A DNA stretch of 64,000 nt from Auanema rhodensis (GCA_964057225.1 OZ059896.1:1364001-1428000); one strand, 5' to 3'. Shown: positions 11,401 through 23,988, counted from the first letter of the stretch. The notes: generated from the letters alone by a model not told the origin. Numbers and translations are program-made.

Positions 11401-14386
11401 AAAGTAGATGTTTTTAGATTCCTTTTTTCGAGGCAAAAACGATGGACAATGTTATTCAACGAAAAAATTAATTCTTCAGGGTGAAAATCGAAAATATAAG
11501 TGTGAACTTATATCAGTTGATATCTCGGTGCATTTTTCAGCTAGCGCAAATCTGATAACACAGATCGACGCAGCTTAAAAATCCGCATCGAATGCACTAT
11601 ACTACATTGAGAAACGCTTAATACCAAAATTAGTTATGATCGTTTGAAAAATGATGCATTAGTGTATGTTGAGTTTCCATGTACACTCAAAATTGCTTCC
11701 AAAAACATTTTGACAAAAATTTTTTCGAAAAATTTCAAAATAATTTAGCGAAAAGTAGATGTTTTCAGATTCCTTTTTTTGAGGCAAAAACGATGGACAA
11801 TGTTATTCAACGAAAAAATTAATTCTTCAGGGTGAAAATCGAGGATATAAGTGTGAACTTATATCAGTTCATATCTCGGTGCATTTTCAAGCTAGCGCAA
11901 ATCTGATAGTACAGATCGACGCAGCTTAAAAATCCGCATCGAATGCACTATACTACATTGAGAAACGCTTAATACAAAAATTAGTTATGATCGTTTGAAA
12001 AATGATGCATTAGTGTATGTTGAGTTTCCATGTACACTCAAAATTGCTTCCAAAAACATTTTGACAAAAATTTTTTCGAAAAATTTTAAAATAATTTAGC
12101 GAAAAGTAGATGTTTTCAGATTCCTTTTTTTGAGGCAAAAACGATGGACAATGTTATTCAACGAAAAAATTAATTCTTCAGGGTGAAAATCGAGGATATA
12201 AGTGTGAACTTATATCAGTTGATATCTCGGTGCATTTTCAAGCTAGCGGAAATCTGATAACACAGATCGACGCAGCTTAAAATTCCGCATCGATTGCATT
12301 ATACTACAATGAGAAAAGCTTAATAAAAAAATTAGTTATGATCGTTTGAAAAATGATGCATTAGTGTATGTTGAGTTTCCATGTACACTCAAAATTGCTT
12401 CCAAAAACATTTTGACAAAATTTTTTTCGAAAAATTTCAAAATAATTTAGCAAAAAGTAGATGTTTTTAGATTCCTTTTTTCGAGGCAAAAACGATGGAC
12501 AATGTTATTCAACGAAAAAATTAATTCTTCAGGGTGAAAATCGAGGATATAAGTGTGAACTTATATCAAATGATATCTCGGTGCATTTTCAAGCTAGCGC
12601 AAATCTGATAGTACAGATCGACGCAGCTTAAAAATCCGCATCGAATGCACTATACTAAATTGAGAAACGCTTAATACAAAAATTAGTTATGATCGTTTGA
12701 AAAATGATGCATTAGTGTATGTTGAGTTTCCATGTACACTCAACATTGCTTCCAAAAACATTTTGACAAAAATTTTTTCGAAAATTTCAAAATAATTTAG
12801 CGAAAAGTAGATGTTTTTAGATTCCTTTTTTCGAGGCAAAAACGATGGACAATGTTATTCAACGAAAAAATTAATTCTTCAGGGTGAAAATCGAAAATAT
12901 AAGTGTGAACTTATATCAGTTGATATCTCGGTGCATTTTTCAGCTAGCGCAAATCTGATAACACAGATCGACGCAGCTTAAAAATCCGCATCGAATGCAC
13001 TATACTACATTGAGAAACGCTTAATACCAAAATTAGTTATGATCGTTTGAAAAATGATGCATTAGTGTATGTTGAGTTTCCATGTACACTCAAAATTGCT
13101 TCCAAAAACATTTTGACAAAAATTTTTTCGAAAAATTTCAAAATAATTTAGCGAAAAGTAGATGTTTTCAGATTCCTTTTTTTGAGGCAAAAACGATGGA
13201 CAATGTTATTCAACGAAAAAATTAATTCTTCAGGGTGAAAATCGAGGATATAAGTGTGAACTTATATCAGTTCATATCTCGGTGCATTTTCAAGCTAGCG
13301 CAAATCTGATAGTACAGATCGACGCAGCTTAAAAATCCGCATCGAATGCACTATACTACATTGAGAAACGCTTAATACCAAAATTAGTTATGATCGTTTG
13401 AAAAATGATGCATTAGTGTATGTTGAGTTTCCATGTACACTCAAAATTGCTTCCAAAAACATTTTGACAAAAATTTTTTCGAAAAATTTCAAAATAATTT
13501 AGCGAAAAGTAGATGTTTTTAGATTCCTTTTTTCGAGGCAAAAACGATGGACAATGTTATTCAACGAAAAAATTAATTCTTCAGGGTGAAAATCGAAAAT
13601 ATAAGTGTGAACTTATATCAGTTGATATCTCGGTGCATTTTTCAGCTAGCGCAAATCTGATAACACAGATCGACGCAGCTTAAAAATCCGCATCGAATGC
13701 ACTATACTACATTGAGAAACGCTTAATACCAAAATTAGTTATGATCGTTTGAAAAATGATGCATTAGTGTATGTTGAGTTTCCATGTACACTCAAAATTG
13801 CTTCCAAAAACATTTTGACAAAAATTTTTTCGAAAAATTTCAAAATAATTTAGCGAAAAGTAGATGTTTTCAGATTCCTTTTTTTGAGGCAAAAACGATG
13901 GACAATGTTATTCAACGAAAAAATTAATTCTTCAGGGTGAAAATCGAGGATATAAGTGTGAACTTATATCAGTTCATATCTCGGTGCATTTTCAAGCTAG
14001 CGCAAATCTGATAGTACAGATCGACGCAGCTTAAAAATCCGCATCGAATGCACTATACTACATTGAGAAACGCTTAATACAAAAATTAGTTATGATCGTT
14101 TGAAAAATGATGCATTAGTGTATGTTGAGTTTCCATGTACACTCAAAATTGCTTCCAAAAACATTTTGACAAAAATTTTTTCGAAAAATTTTAAAATAAT
14201 TTAGCGAAAAGTAGATGTTTTCAGATTCCTTTTTTTGAGGCAAAAACGATGGACAATGTTATTCAACGAAAAAATTAATTCTTCAGGGTGAAAATCGAGG
14301 ATATAAGTGTGAACTTATATCAGTTGATATCTCGGTGCATTTTCAAGCTAGCGGAAATCTGATAACACAGATCGACGCAGCTTAAA
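8423..14386 (+). repeat. Local amplification carrying the TCGAAAATAT variant
   Basis: The rare variant TCGAAAATAT, paired with TTTTTCAGCTAGC, occurs only at 8681, 11488, 12891 and 13593. The spacings correspond to 8, 4 and 2 monomers once 1-bp deletions are counted. The first three are each in a 350-bp monomer with the one-base-short CGAAAATTTC; the fourth is in a full-length chimeric monomer (13334) with an ACCAAAATTAG start. Each is followed by an ACCAAAATTAG monomer with TTTTCAGATTCC. Successive duplications with shrinking spacing explain the pattern. Blocks 8423-9825 and 11230-12632 are the cleanest four-monomer pair. Confidence 0.8.
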
Positions 14387-15088
14387 ATTCCGCATCGATT
14401 GCATTATACTACAATGAGAAAAGCTTAATAAAAAAATTAGTTATGATCGTTTGAAAAATGATGCATTAGTGTATGTTGAGTTTCCATGTACACTCAAAAT
14501 TGCTTCCAAAAACATTTTGACAAAATTTTTTTCGAAAAATTTCAAAATAATTTAGCAAAAAGTAGATGTTTTTAGATTCCTTTTTTCAAAGCAAAAACGA
14601 TGGACAATGTTATTCAACGAAAAAATTAATTCTTCAGGGTGAAAATCGAGGATATAAGTGTGAACTTATATCAGTTGATATCTCGGTGCATTTTCAAGCT
14701 AGCGCAAATCTGATAACACAGATCTACACAGCTTAAAAATGCGCATTGAATGCACTATACTACATTGTGAAAAGCTTAATACAAAAATTAGTTATGATCG
14801 TTTGAAAAATGATGCATTAGTGTATGTTGAGTTTCCATGTACACTCAAAATTGCTTCCAAAAACATTTTGACAAAAATTTTTTCGAAAAATTTTAAAATA
14901 ATTTAGCGAAAAGTAGATGTTTTCAGATTCCTTTTTTTGAGGCAAAAACGATGGACAATGTTATTCAACGAAAAAATTAATTCTTCAGGGTGAAAATCGA
15001 GGATATAAGTGTGAACTTATATCAGTTGATATCTCGGTGCATTTTCAAGCTAGCGCAAATCTGATAGTACAGATCGACGCAGCTTAAA
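14387..15088 (+). repeat. Diverged monomer pair (types D and E)
   Basis: The first copy (type D) begins ATTCCGCATCGATTGCATT and has AATGAGAAAAGC, TTAATAAAAAAATTAG and AGCAAAAAG. The second (type E) begins AATGCGCATTGAATGC and has TTGTGAAAAGC. The link between them is GATCTACACAGC in place of GATCGACGCAGC. These are the most diverged full-length monomers in the window, yet they keep the 351-bp length. Type D also occurs alone at 9475 and 12282. Confidence 0.85.
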
Positions 15089-18000
15089 AATCCGCATCGA
15101 ATGCACTATACTAAATTGAGAAACGCTTAATACAAAAATTAGTTATGATCGTTTGAAAAATGATGCATTAGTGTATGTTGAGTTTCCATGTACACTCAAA
15201 ATTGCTTCCAAAAACATTTTGACAAAAATTTTTTCGAAAAATTTCAAAATAATTTAGCGAAAAGTAGATGTTTTTAGATTCCTTTTTTTGAGGCAAAAAC
15301 GAAGGACAATGTAATTCAACGAAAAAATTAATTCTTCAGGGTGAAAATCGAGGATATAGGTGTGAACTTATATCAGTTGATATCTCGGTGCATTTTCAAG
15401 CTAGCGCAAATCTGATAGTACAGATCGACGCAGCTTAAAAATCCGCATCGAATGCACTATACTACATTGAGAAACGCTTAATACAAAATTTAGTTATGAT
15501 CGTTTGAAAAATGATGCATTAGTGTATGTTGAGTTTCCATGTACACTCAAAATTGCTTCCAAAAACATTTTGACAAAAATTTTTTCGAAAAATTTCTAAA
15601 TAATTTAGCGAAAAGTAGATGTTTTTAGATTCCTTTTTTTGAGGCAAAAACGAAGGACAATGTAATTCAACGAAAAAATTAATTCTTCAGGGTGAAAATC
15701 GAGGATATAGGTGTGAACTTATATCAGTTGATATCTCGGTGCATTTTCAAGCTAGCGCAAATCCGATAGTACAGATCGACGCAGCTTAAAAATCCGCATC
15801 GAATGCACTATACTACATTGAGAAACGCTTAATACAAAATTTAGTTATGATCGTTTGAAAAATGATGCATTAGTGTATGTTGAGTTTCCATGTACACTCA
15901 ACATTGCTTCCAAAAACATTTTGACAAAAATTTTTTCGAAAAATTTCAAAATAATTTAGCGAAAAGTAGATGTTTTTAGATTCCTTTTTTCGAGGCAAAA
16001 ACGATGGACAATGTTATTCAACGAAAAAATTAATTCTTCAGGGTGAAAATCGAGGATATAAGTGTGAACTTATATCAGTTGATATCTCGGTGCATTTTCA
16101 AGCTAGCGCAAATCTGATAGTACAGATCGACGCAGCTTAAAAATCCGCATCGAATGCACTATACTACATTGAGAAACGCTTAATACAAAATTTAGTTATG
16201 ATCGTTTGAAAAATGATGCATTAGTGTATGTTGAGTTTCCATGTACACTCAACATTGCTTCCAAAAACATTTTGACAAAAATTTTTTCGAAAAATTTCAA
16301 AATAATTTAGCGAAAAGTAGATGTTTTTAGATTCCTTTTTTCGAGGCAAAAACGATGGACAATGTTATTCAACGAAAAAATTAATTCTTCAGGGTGAAAA
16401 TCGAGGATATAAGTGTGAACTTATATCAGTTGATATCTCGGTGCATTTTTAAGCTAGCGGAAATTTGATAACACAGATCGACGCAGCTTAAAAATCCGCA
16501 TCGAATGCACTATACTACATTGAGAAACGCTTAATACAAAAATTAGTTATGATCGTTTGAAAAATGATGCATTAGTGTATGTTGAGTTTCCATGTACACT
16601 CAACATTGCTTCCAAAAACATTTTGACAAAAATTTTTTCGAAAAATTTCAAAATAATTTAGCGAAAAGTAGATGTTTTTAGATTCCTTTTTTCGAGGCGA
16701 AAACGATGGACAATGTTATTCAACGAAAAAATTAATTCTTCAGGGTGAAAATCGAGGATATAAGTGTGAACTTATATCAGTTGATATCTCGGTGCATTTT
16801 CAAGCTAGCGCAAATCTGATAGTACAGATCGACGCAGCTTTAAAATCCGCATCGAATGCACTATACTACATTGAGAAACGCTTAATACAAAAATTAGTTA
16901 TGATCGTTTGAAAAATGATGCATTAGTGTATGTTGAGTTTCCATGTACACTCAAAATTGCTTCCAAAAACATTTTGACAAAAATTTTTTCAAAAAATTTC
17001 AAAATAATTTAGCGAAAAGTAGATGTTTTTAGATTCCTTTTTTCAAGGCAAAAACGATGGACAATGTTATTCAACGAAAAAATTAATTCTTCAGGGTGAA
17101 AATCGAGGATATAGGTGTGAACTTATATCAGTTGATATCTCGGTGCATTTTCAAGCTAGCGCAAATCTGATAGTACAGATCGACGCAGCTTAAAAATCCG
17201 CATCGAATGCACTATACTACATTGAGAAACGCTTAATACAAAATTTAGTTATGATCGTTTGAAAAATGATGCATTAGTGTATGTTGAGTTTCCATGTACA
17301 CTCAACATTGCTTCCAAAAACATTTTGACAAAAATTTTTTCGAAAAATTTCAAAAAAATTTAACGAAAAGTAGATGTTTTTAGATTCCTTTTTTCAAGGC
17401 AAAAACGAAGGACAATGTAATTCAACGAAAAAATTAATTCTTCAGGGTGAAAATCGAGGATATAAGTGTGAACTTATATCAGTTCATATCTCGGTGTATT
17501 TTCAAGCTAGCGCAAATCTGATAGTACAGATCGACGCAGCTTAAAAATCCGCATCGAATGCACTATACTAAATTGAGAAACGCTTAATACAAAAATTAGT
17601 TATGATCGTTTGAAAAATGATGCATTAGTGTATGTTGAGTTTCCATGTACACTCAAAATTGCTTCCAAAAACATTTTGACAAAAATTTTTTCGAAAAATT
17701 TCAAAATAATTTAGCGAAAAGTAGATGTTTTTAGATTCCTTTTTTTGAGGCAAAAACGAAGGACAATGTAATTCAACGAAAAAATTAATTCTTCAGGGTG
17801 AAAATCGAGGATATAGGTGTGAACTTATATCAGTTGATATCTCGGTGCATTTTCAAGCTAGCGCAAATCTGATAGTACAGATCGACGCAGCTTAAAAATC
17901 CGCATCGAATGCACTATACTACATTGAGAAACGCTTAATACAAAATTTAGTTATGATCGTTTGAAAAATGATGCATTAGTGTATGTTGAGTTTCCATGTA

Positions 18001-19300
18001 CACTCAAAATTGCTTCCAAAAACATTTTGACAAAAATTTTTTCGAAAAATTTCAAAATAATTTAGCGAAAAGTAGATGTTTTTAGATTCCTTTTTTTGAG
18101 GCAAAAACGAAGGACAATGTAATTCAACGAAAAAATTAATTCTTCAGGGTGAAAATCGAGGATATAGGTGTGAACTTATATCAGTTGATATCTCGGTGCA
18201 TTTTCAAGCTAGCGCAAATCCGATAGTACAGATCGACGCAGCTTAAAAATCCGCATCGAATGCACTATACTACATTGAGAAACGCTTAATACAAAATTTA
18301 GTTATGATCGTTTGAAAAATGATGCATTAGTGTATGTTGAGTTTCCATGTACACTCAACATTGCTTCCAAAAACATTTTGACAAAAATTTTTTCGAAAAA
18401 TTTCAAAATAATTTAGCGAAAAGTAGATGTTTTTAGATTCCTTTTTTCGAGGCAAAAACGATGGACAATGTTATTCAACGAAAAAATTAATTCTTCAGGG
18501 TGAAAATCGAGGATATAAGTGTGAACTTATATCAGTTGATATCTCGGTGCATTTTCAAGCTAGCGCAAATCTGATAGTACAGATCGACGCAGCTTAAAAA
18601 TCCGCATCGAATGCACTATACTACATTGAGAAACGCTTAATACAAAATTTAGTTATGATCGTTTGAAAAATGATGCATTAGTGTATGTTGAGTTTCCATG
18701 TACACTCAAAATTGCTTCCAAAAACATTTTGACAAAAATTTTTTCGAAAAATTTCAAAATAATTTAGCGAAAAGTAGATGTTTTCAGATTCCTTTTTTTG
18801 AGGCAAAAACGATGGACAATGTTATTCAACGAAAAAATTAATTCTTCAGGGTGAAAATCGAGGATATAAGTGTGAACTTATATCAGTTCATATCTCGGTG
18901 CATTTTCAAGCTAGCGCAAATCTGATAGTACAGATCGACGCAGCTTAAAAATCCGCATCGAATGCACTATACTACATTGAGAAACGCTTAATACAAAATT
19001 TAGTTATGATCGTTTGAAAAATGATGCATTAGTGTATGTTGAGTTTCCATGTACACTCAAAATTGCTTCCAAAAACATTTTGACAAAAATTTTTTCGAAA
19101 AATTTTAAAATAATTTAGCGAAAAGTAGATGTTTTCAGATTCCTTTTTTTGAGGCAAAAACGATGGACAATGTTATTCAACGAAAAAATTAATTCTTCAG
19201 GGTGAAAATCGAGGATATAAGTGTGAACTTATATCAGTTGATATCTCGGTGCATTTTCAAGCTAGCGGAAATCTGATAACACAGATCGACGCAGCTTAAA

Positions 19301-20353
19301 ATTCCGCATCGATTGCATTATACTACAATGAGAAAAGCTTAATAAAAAAATTAGTTATGATCGTTTGAAAAATGATGCATTCGTGTATGTTGAGTTTCCA
19401 TGTACACTCAAAATTGCTTCCAAAAACATTTTGACAAAATTTTTTTCGAAAAATTTCAAAATAATTTAGCAAAAAGTAGATGTTTTTAGATTCCTTTTTT
19501 CAAAGCAAAAACGATGGACAATGTTATTCAACGAAAAAATTAATTCTTCAGGGTGAAAATCGAGGATATAAGTGTGAACTTATATCAGTTGATATTTCGG
19601 TGCATTTTCAAGCTAGCGCAAATCTGATAACACAGATCTACACAGCTTAAAAATGCGCATTGAATGCACTATACTACATTGTGAAAAGCTTAATACAAAA
19701 ATTAGTTATGATCGTTTGAAAAATGATGCATTAGTGTATGTTGAGTTTCCATGTACACTCAAAATTGCTTCCAAAAACATTTTGACAAAAATTTTTTCGA
19801 AAAATTTCAAAATAATTTAGCAAAAAGTAGATGTTTTTAGTTTCCTTTTTTCAAGGCAAAAACGATGGACAATGTTATTCAACGAAAAAATTAATTCTTC
19901 AGGGTGAAAATCGAGGATATAAGTGTGAACTTGTATCAGTTGATATCTCGGTGCATTTTCAAGCTAGCGCAAATCTGATAACACAGATCTACACAGCTTA
20001 AAAATGCGCATTGAATGCACTATACTACATTGAGAAAAGCTTAATACAAAAATTAGTTATGATCGTTTGAAAAATGATGCATTAGTGTATGTTGAGTTTC
20101 CATGTACACTCAAAATTGCTTCCAAAAACATTTTGACAAAAATTTTTTCGAAAAATTTCAAAATAATTTAGCAAAAAGTAGATGTTTTTAGATTCCTTTT
20201 TTCAAAGCAAAAACGATGGGCAATGTTATTCAACGAAAAAATTAATTCTTCAGGGTGAAAATCGAGGATATAAGTGTGAACTTATATCAGTTGATATCTC
20301 GGTGCATTTTCAAGCTAGCGCAAATCTGATAACACAGATCGACGCAGCTTAAA
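19301..20353 (+). repeat. Diverged monomer trio D-E-E upstream of island 1
   Basis: One D-type monomer (19301) is followed by two E-type monomers (19652, 20003), then the D-like stub and the 176-bp island. The same D-E-E order precedes island 2 at 33466-34518. The clustering of the oldest-looking monomers next to the foreign satellite suggests this was once an array edge. That is inference. Confidence 0.85.
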
Positions 20354-20546
20354 ATTCCGCATCGATTGCATTATACTACATTGAGAAAAGCTTAATAAAA
20401 AAATTAGTTATGACCGTTTGAAACATGATGCATTAGTGTATGTTGAGTTTCCATGTACACTCAAAAATGCTTCCAAAAACATTTTGACAAAATTTTTTTC
20501 GAAAAATTTCAAAATAATTTAGCAAAAAGTAGATGTTTTTAGATTC
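20354..20546 (+). repeat. Truncated 351-bp monomer at the left edge of island 1
   Basis: This copy runs from monomer position 1 to 193 and stops after AGATTC, where the 176-bp satellite begins. The missing part is monomer positions 194-351. It is of the diverged type (ATTCCGCATCGATTGC start) and carries private variants: GACCGTTTG for GATCGTTTG, AAACATG for AAAAATG, and CAAAAATGC for CAAAATTGC. The same private variants recur in the stub at 34870-35062, so both truncations come from one event followed by duplication. Confidence 0.93.
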
Positions 20547-20565
20547 TTCACGTAAATTTCAAAGT

Positions 20566-20578
20566 CATGGTTACCATG
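20566..20578. other. Dyad in the 176-bp unit (CATGGT / ACCATG)
   Basis: CATGGT and ACCATG flank a single T, a 13-bp inverted repeat. It is perfect in units 1 and 4 of both islands. In units 2 and 3 the right arm reads ACCATA, so one pair is lost. This is direct sequence observation; any function is unknown. Confidence 0.8.
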
Positions 20579-20657
20579 CACCAATATCAATAAAATTTTG
20601 TTTTTAGACTAATATGTACATGGGGAATCTAATTTTGAAAACCGCATCTCTTTATCT

Positions 20658-20697
20658 TTCACGTGAAGCGAGTTACATACCAAGTGCACATCACGTG
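20658..20697. other. Palindrome cluster in the 176-bp unit (two CACGTG cores)
   Basis: TTCACGTGAA at 20658-20667 is a perfect 10-bp palindrome. GTGCAC follows at 20684-20689, and a second CACGTG lies at 20692-20697. The cluster is present in all three complete units of both islands. CACGTG is the core E-box bound by basic helix-loop-helix factors in eukaryotes, but no binding is implied here. The same dyads could equally favour cruciform extrusion. Confidence 0.7.
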
Positions 20698-23600
20698 TAC
20701 ATTTAATTAGCATAAATTAAAGTTCACGTAAACTTCAAACTCATGGTTACCATACACCAATATCAATAAAAATTTGTTTTTAGACTAATATGGACATGGA
20801 GAATCTAATTTTAAAAACCGCATCTCTTTATCTTTCACGTGAAGCGAGTTACATACCAAGTGCACATCACGTGTACATTTAATTAGCATAAATTAAAGTT
20901 CACGTAAATTCCAAACTCATGGTTACCATACACCAATATCAATAAAAATTTGTTTTTAGACTAATATGGACATGGAAAATCTAATTTTGAAAACCGCATC
21001 TCTTTATCTTTCACGTGAAGCGAGTTACATACCAAGTGCACATCACGTGTACATTTAATTAGCATAAATTAAAGTTCACGTAAATTTCAAAGTCATGGTT
21101 ACCATGCACCAATATCAATAAAATTTTGTTTTTAGACTAATATGGACATGGGGAATCTAATTTTGAAAACCGCATCTCAAATCCGCATCGAATGCACTAT
21201 ACTACATTGAGAAACGCTTAATACAAAAATTAGTTATGATCGTTTGAAAAATGATGCATTAGTGTATGTTGAGTTTCCATGTACACTCAAAATTGCTTCC
21301 AAAAACATTTTGACAAAAATTTTTTCGAAAAATTTCAAAATAATTAAGCGAAAAGTAGATGTTTTTAGATTCCTTTTTTTGAGGCAAAAACGATGGACAA
21401 TGTTATTCAACGAAAAAATTAATTCTTCAGGGTGAAAATCGAGGATATAAGTGTGAACTTATATCAGTTGATATCTCGGTGCATTTTCAAGCTAGCGCAA
21501 ATCTGATAGTACAGATCGACGCAGCTTAAAAATCCGCATCGAATGCACTATACTACATTGAGAAACGCTTAATACAAAAATTAGTTATGATCGTTTGAAA
21601 AATGATGCATTAGTGTATGTTGAGTTTCCATGTACACTCAAAATTGCTTCCAAAAACATTTTGACAAAAATTTTTTCGAAAAATTTCAAAATAATTTAGC
21701 AAAAAGTAGATGTTTTTAGATTCCTTTTTTCAAGGCAAAAACGATGGACAATGTTATTCAACGAAAAAATTAATTCTTCAGGGTGAAAATCGAGGATATA
21801 TGTGTGAACTTATATCAGTTGATATCTCGGTGCATTTTTAAGCTAGCGCAAATCTGATAGTACAGATCGACGCAGCTTAATAATCCGCATCGAATGCACT
21901 ATACTACATTGAGAAACGCTTAATACAAAAATAAGTTATGATCGTTTGAAAAATGATGCATTAGTGTATGTTGAGTTTCCATGTACACTCAAAATTGCTT
22001 CCAAAAACATTTTGACAAAAATTTTTTCAAAAAATTTCAGAATAATTTAGCGAAAAGTAGATGTTTTTAGATTCCTTTTTTCAAGGCAAAAACGATGGAC
22101 ATTGTTATTCAACGAAAAAATTAATTCTTCAGGGTGAAAATCGAGGATATAGGTGTGAACTTATATCAGTTGACATCTCGGTGCATTTTTAAGCTAGCGC
22201 AAATCTGATAGTACAGATCGACGCAGCTTAATAATCCGCATCGAATGCACTATACTACATTGAGAAACGCTTAATACAAAAATAAGTTATGATCGTTTGA
22301 AAAATGATGCATTAGTGTATGTTGAGTTTCCATGTACACTCAAAATTGCTTCCAAAAACATTTTGACAAAAATTTTTTCAAAAAATTTCAAAATAATTTA
22401 GCGAAAAGTAGATGTTTTTAGATTCCTTTTTTCAAGGCAAAAACGATGGACAATGTTATTCAACGAAAAAATTAATTCTTCAGGGTGAAAATCGAGGATA
22501 TAGGTGTGAACTTATATCAGTTGATATCTCGGTGCATTTTTAAGCTAGCGCAAATCTGATAGTACAGATCGACGCAGCTTAATAATCCGCATCGAATGCA
22601 CTATACTACATTGAGAAACGCTTAATACAAAAATTAGTTATGATCTTTTGAAAAATGATGCATTAGTGTATGTTGAGTTTCCATGTACACTCAAAATTGC
22701 TTCCAAAAACATTTTGACAAAAATTTTTTCAAAAAATTTCAAAATAATTTAGCGAAAAGTAGATGTTTTTAGATTCCTTTTTTCAAGGCAAAAACGATGG
22801 AGAATGTTATTCAACGAAAAAATTAATTCTTCAGGGTGAAAATCGAGGATATAGGTGTGAACTTATATCAGTTGATATCTCGGTGCATTTTCAAGCTAGC
22901 GCAAATCTGATAGTACAGATCGACGCAGCTTAAAAATCCGCATCGAATGCACTATACTACATTGAGAAACGCTTAATACAAAAATTAGTTATGATCGTTT
23001 GAAAAATGATGCATTAGTGTATGTTGAGTTTCCATGTACACTCAAAATTGCTTCCAAAAACATTTTGACAAAAATTTTTTCGAAAAATTTCAAAATAATT
23101 TAGCGAAAAGTAGATGTTTTTAGATTCCTTTTTTTGAGGCAAAAACGATGGACAATGTTATTCAACGAAAAAATTAATTCTTCAGGGTGAAAATCGAGGA
23201 TATAAGTGTGAACTTATATCAGTTGATATCTCGGTGCATTTTTAAGCTAGCGGAAATTTGATAACACAGATCGACGCAGCTTAAAAATCCGCATCGAGTG
23301 CACTATACTACATTAAGAAAAGCTTAATACAAAAATTAGTTATGATCGTTTGAAAAATGATGCATTAGTGTATGTTGAGTTTCCATGTACACTCAACATT
23401 GCTTCCAAAAACATTTTGACAAAAATTTTTTCGAAAAATTTCAAAATTAATTTAGCGAAAAGTAGATGTTTTTAGATTCCTTTTTTCGAGGCAAAAACGA
23501 TGGACAATGTTATTCAACGAAAAAATTAATTCTTCAGGGTGAAAATCGAGGATATAAGTGTGAACTTATATCAGTTGATATCTCGGTGCATTTTCAAGCT

Positions 23601-23988
23601 AGCGCAAATCTGATAGTACAGATCGACGCAGCTTAAAAATCCGCATCGAATGCACTATACTACATTGAGAAACGCTTAATACAAAAATTAGTTATGATCG
23701 TTTGAAAAATGATGCATTAGTGTATGTTGAGTTTCCATGTACACTCAAAATTGCTTCCAAAAACATTTTGACAAAAATTTTTTCAAAAAATTTCAAAATA
23801 ATTTAGCGAAAAGTAGATGTTTTTAGATTCCTTTTTTCAAGGCAAAAACGATGGACAATGTTATTCAACGAAAAAATTAATTCTTCAGGGTGAAAATCGA
23901 GAATATAAGTGTGAACTTATATCAGTTGATATCTCGGTGCATTTTCAAGCTAGCGCAAATCTGATAGTACAGATCGACGCAGCTTAAA

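Larger units (their letters stand above)
1..20546 (+). repeat. 351-bp satellite array, left segment (58 monomers plus a 193-bp stub)
   Basis: Head-to-tail copies of one A+T-rich monomer start at 1, 352, 702, 1053, 1404 and so on. Each begins with AATCCGCATCG and ends with GACGCAGCTTAA. Counting starts gives 58 monomers before 20354, then a copy that stops at its position 193 against the 176-bp island. Monomer length is 351 bp; five copies are 350 bp (near 530, 7868, 8569, 11377 and 12779), which accounts exactly for the segment length. All copies are in the same orientation. I saw no transposon, microsatellite or gene between them. Copies differ at a limited set of recurring sites, so each can be typed. 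Structure, length and homogeneity fit a centromeric or pericentromeric satellite; that location is inference. Confidence 0.97.
20547..21178 (+). repeat. 176-bp satellite island 1 (3.6 units)
   Basis: This block does not resemble the 351-bp monomer. Its units start at TTCACGTAAA at 20547, 20723, 20899 and 21075, an exact 176-bp period. Three units are complete and the fourth stops after 104 bp at CGCATCTC. Units 1 and 4 are the same subtype (AAAGTCATGG, CATGCACC, AAATTTTG), while units 2 and 3 share another (CATACACC, AAAATTTG). This suggests a three-unit (528-bp) higher-order repeat in the source array. The left junction is 351-mer position 193; the right junction returns to 351-mer position 1 after one extra A. 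The unit is rich in dyads, including two CACGTG cores. It is probably a captured piece of a neighbouring satellite family. No coding potential was seen. Confidence 0.95.
16844..23480 (+). repeat. Large duplication, copy 1 (contains island 1)
   Basis: From 16844 the order of monomer subtypes matches that from 31009 at an offset of 14165 bp. Matching markers include the CAAAAAAATTTAACG monomer (17351 and 31515), TTTTCAG monomers, the D-E-E trio, island 1 and the +1 indel copy. The match fails to the left, where 16672-16843 has CGAGGCGAAAACG and CTTTAAAATCC but the counterpart does not. It also fails to the right, after the +1 indel copy. Relative to copy 2 it has one monomer fewer before the island and two more after it. 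Confidence 0.82.

Noticed and set aside
16672-16911. 79-codon open reading frame, one residue different from the one at 5093
   Set aside because: Same satellite frame with the same stop-removing change. The apparent protein conservation reflects DNA duplication, not selection.
20547-21178. Transposon insertion
   Set aside because: No terminal repeats, target-site duplication or coding sequence were seen. The block is internally tandem (176 bp) and replaces part of a monomer instead of simply inserting into it.
20547-21178. 176-bp unit as a half of an ancestral 351-bp dimer
   Set aside because: Short shared words (GTTTTTAGA, CCGCATC) exist, but their spacing differs (about 40 bp against 170 bp) and no longer alignment was found by eye. 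It remains open to a sensitive alignment.
21244-21435. 63-codon open reading frame
   Set aside because: Open because AATTAAGCG replaces AATTTAGCG and removes a TAG in one monomer. No other copy keeps the frame.
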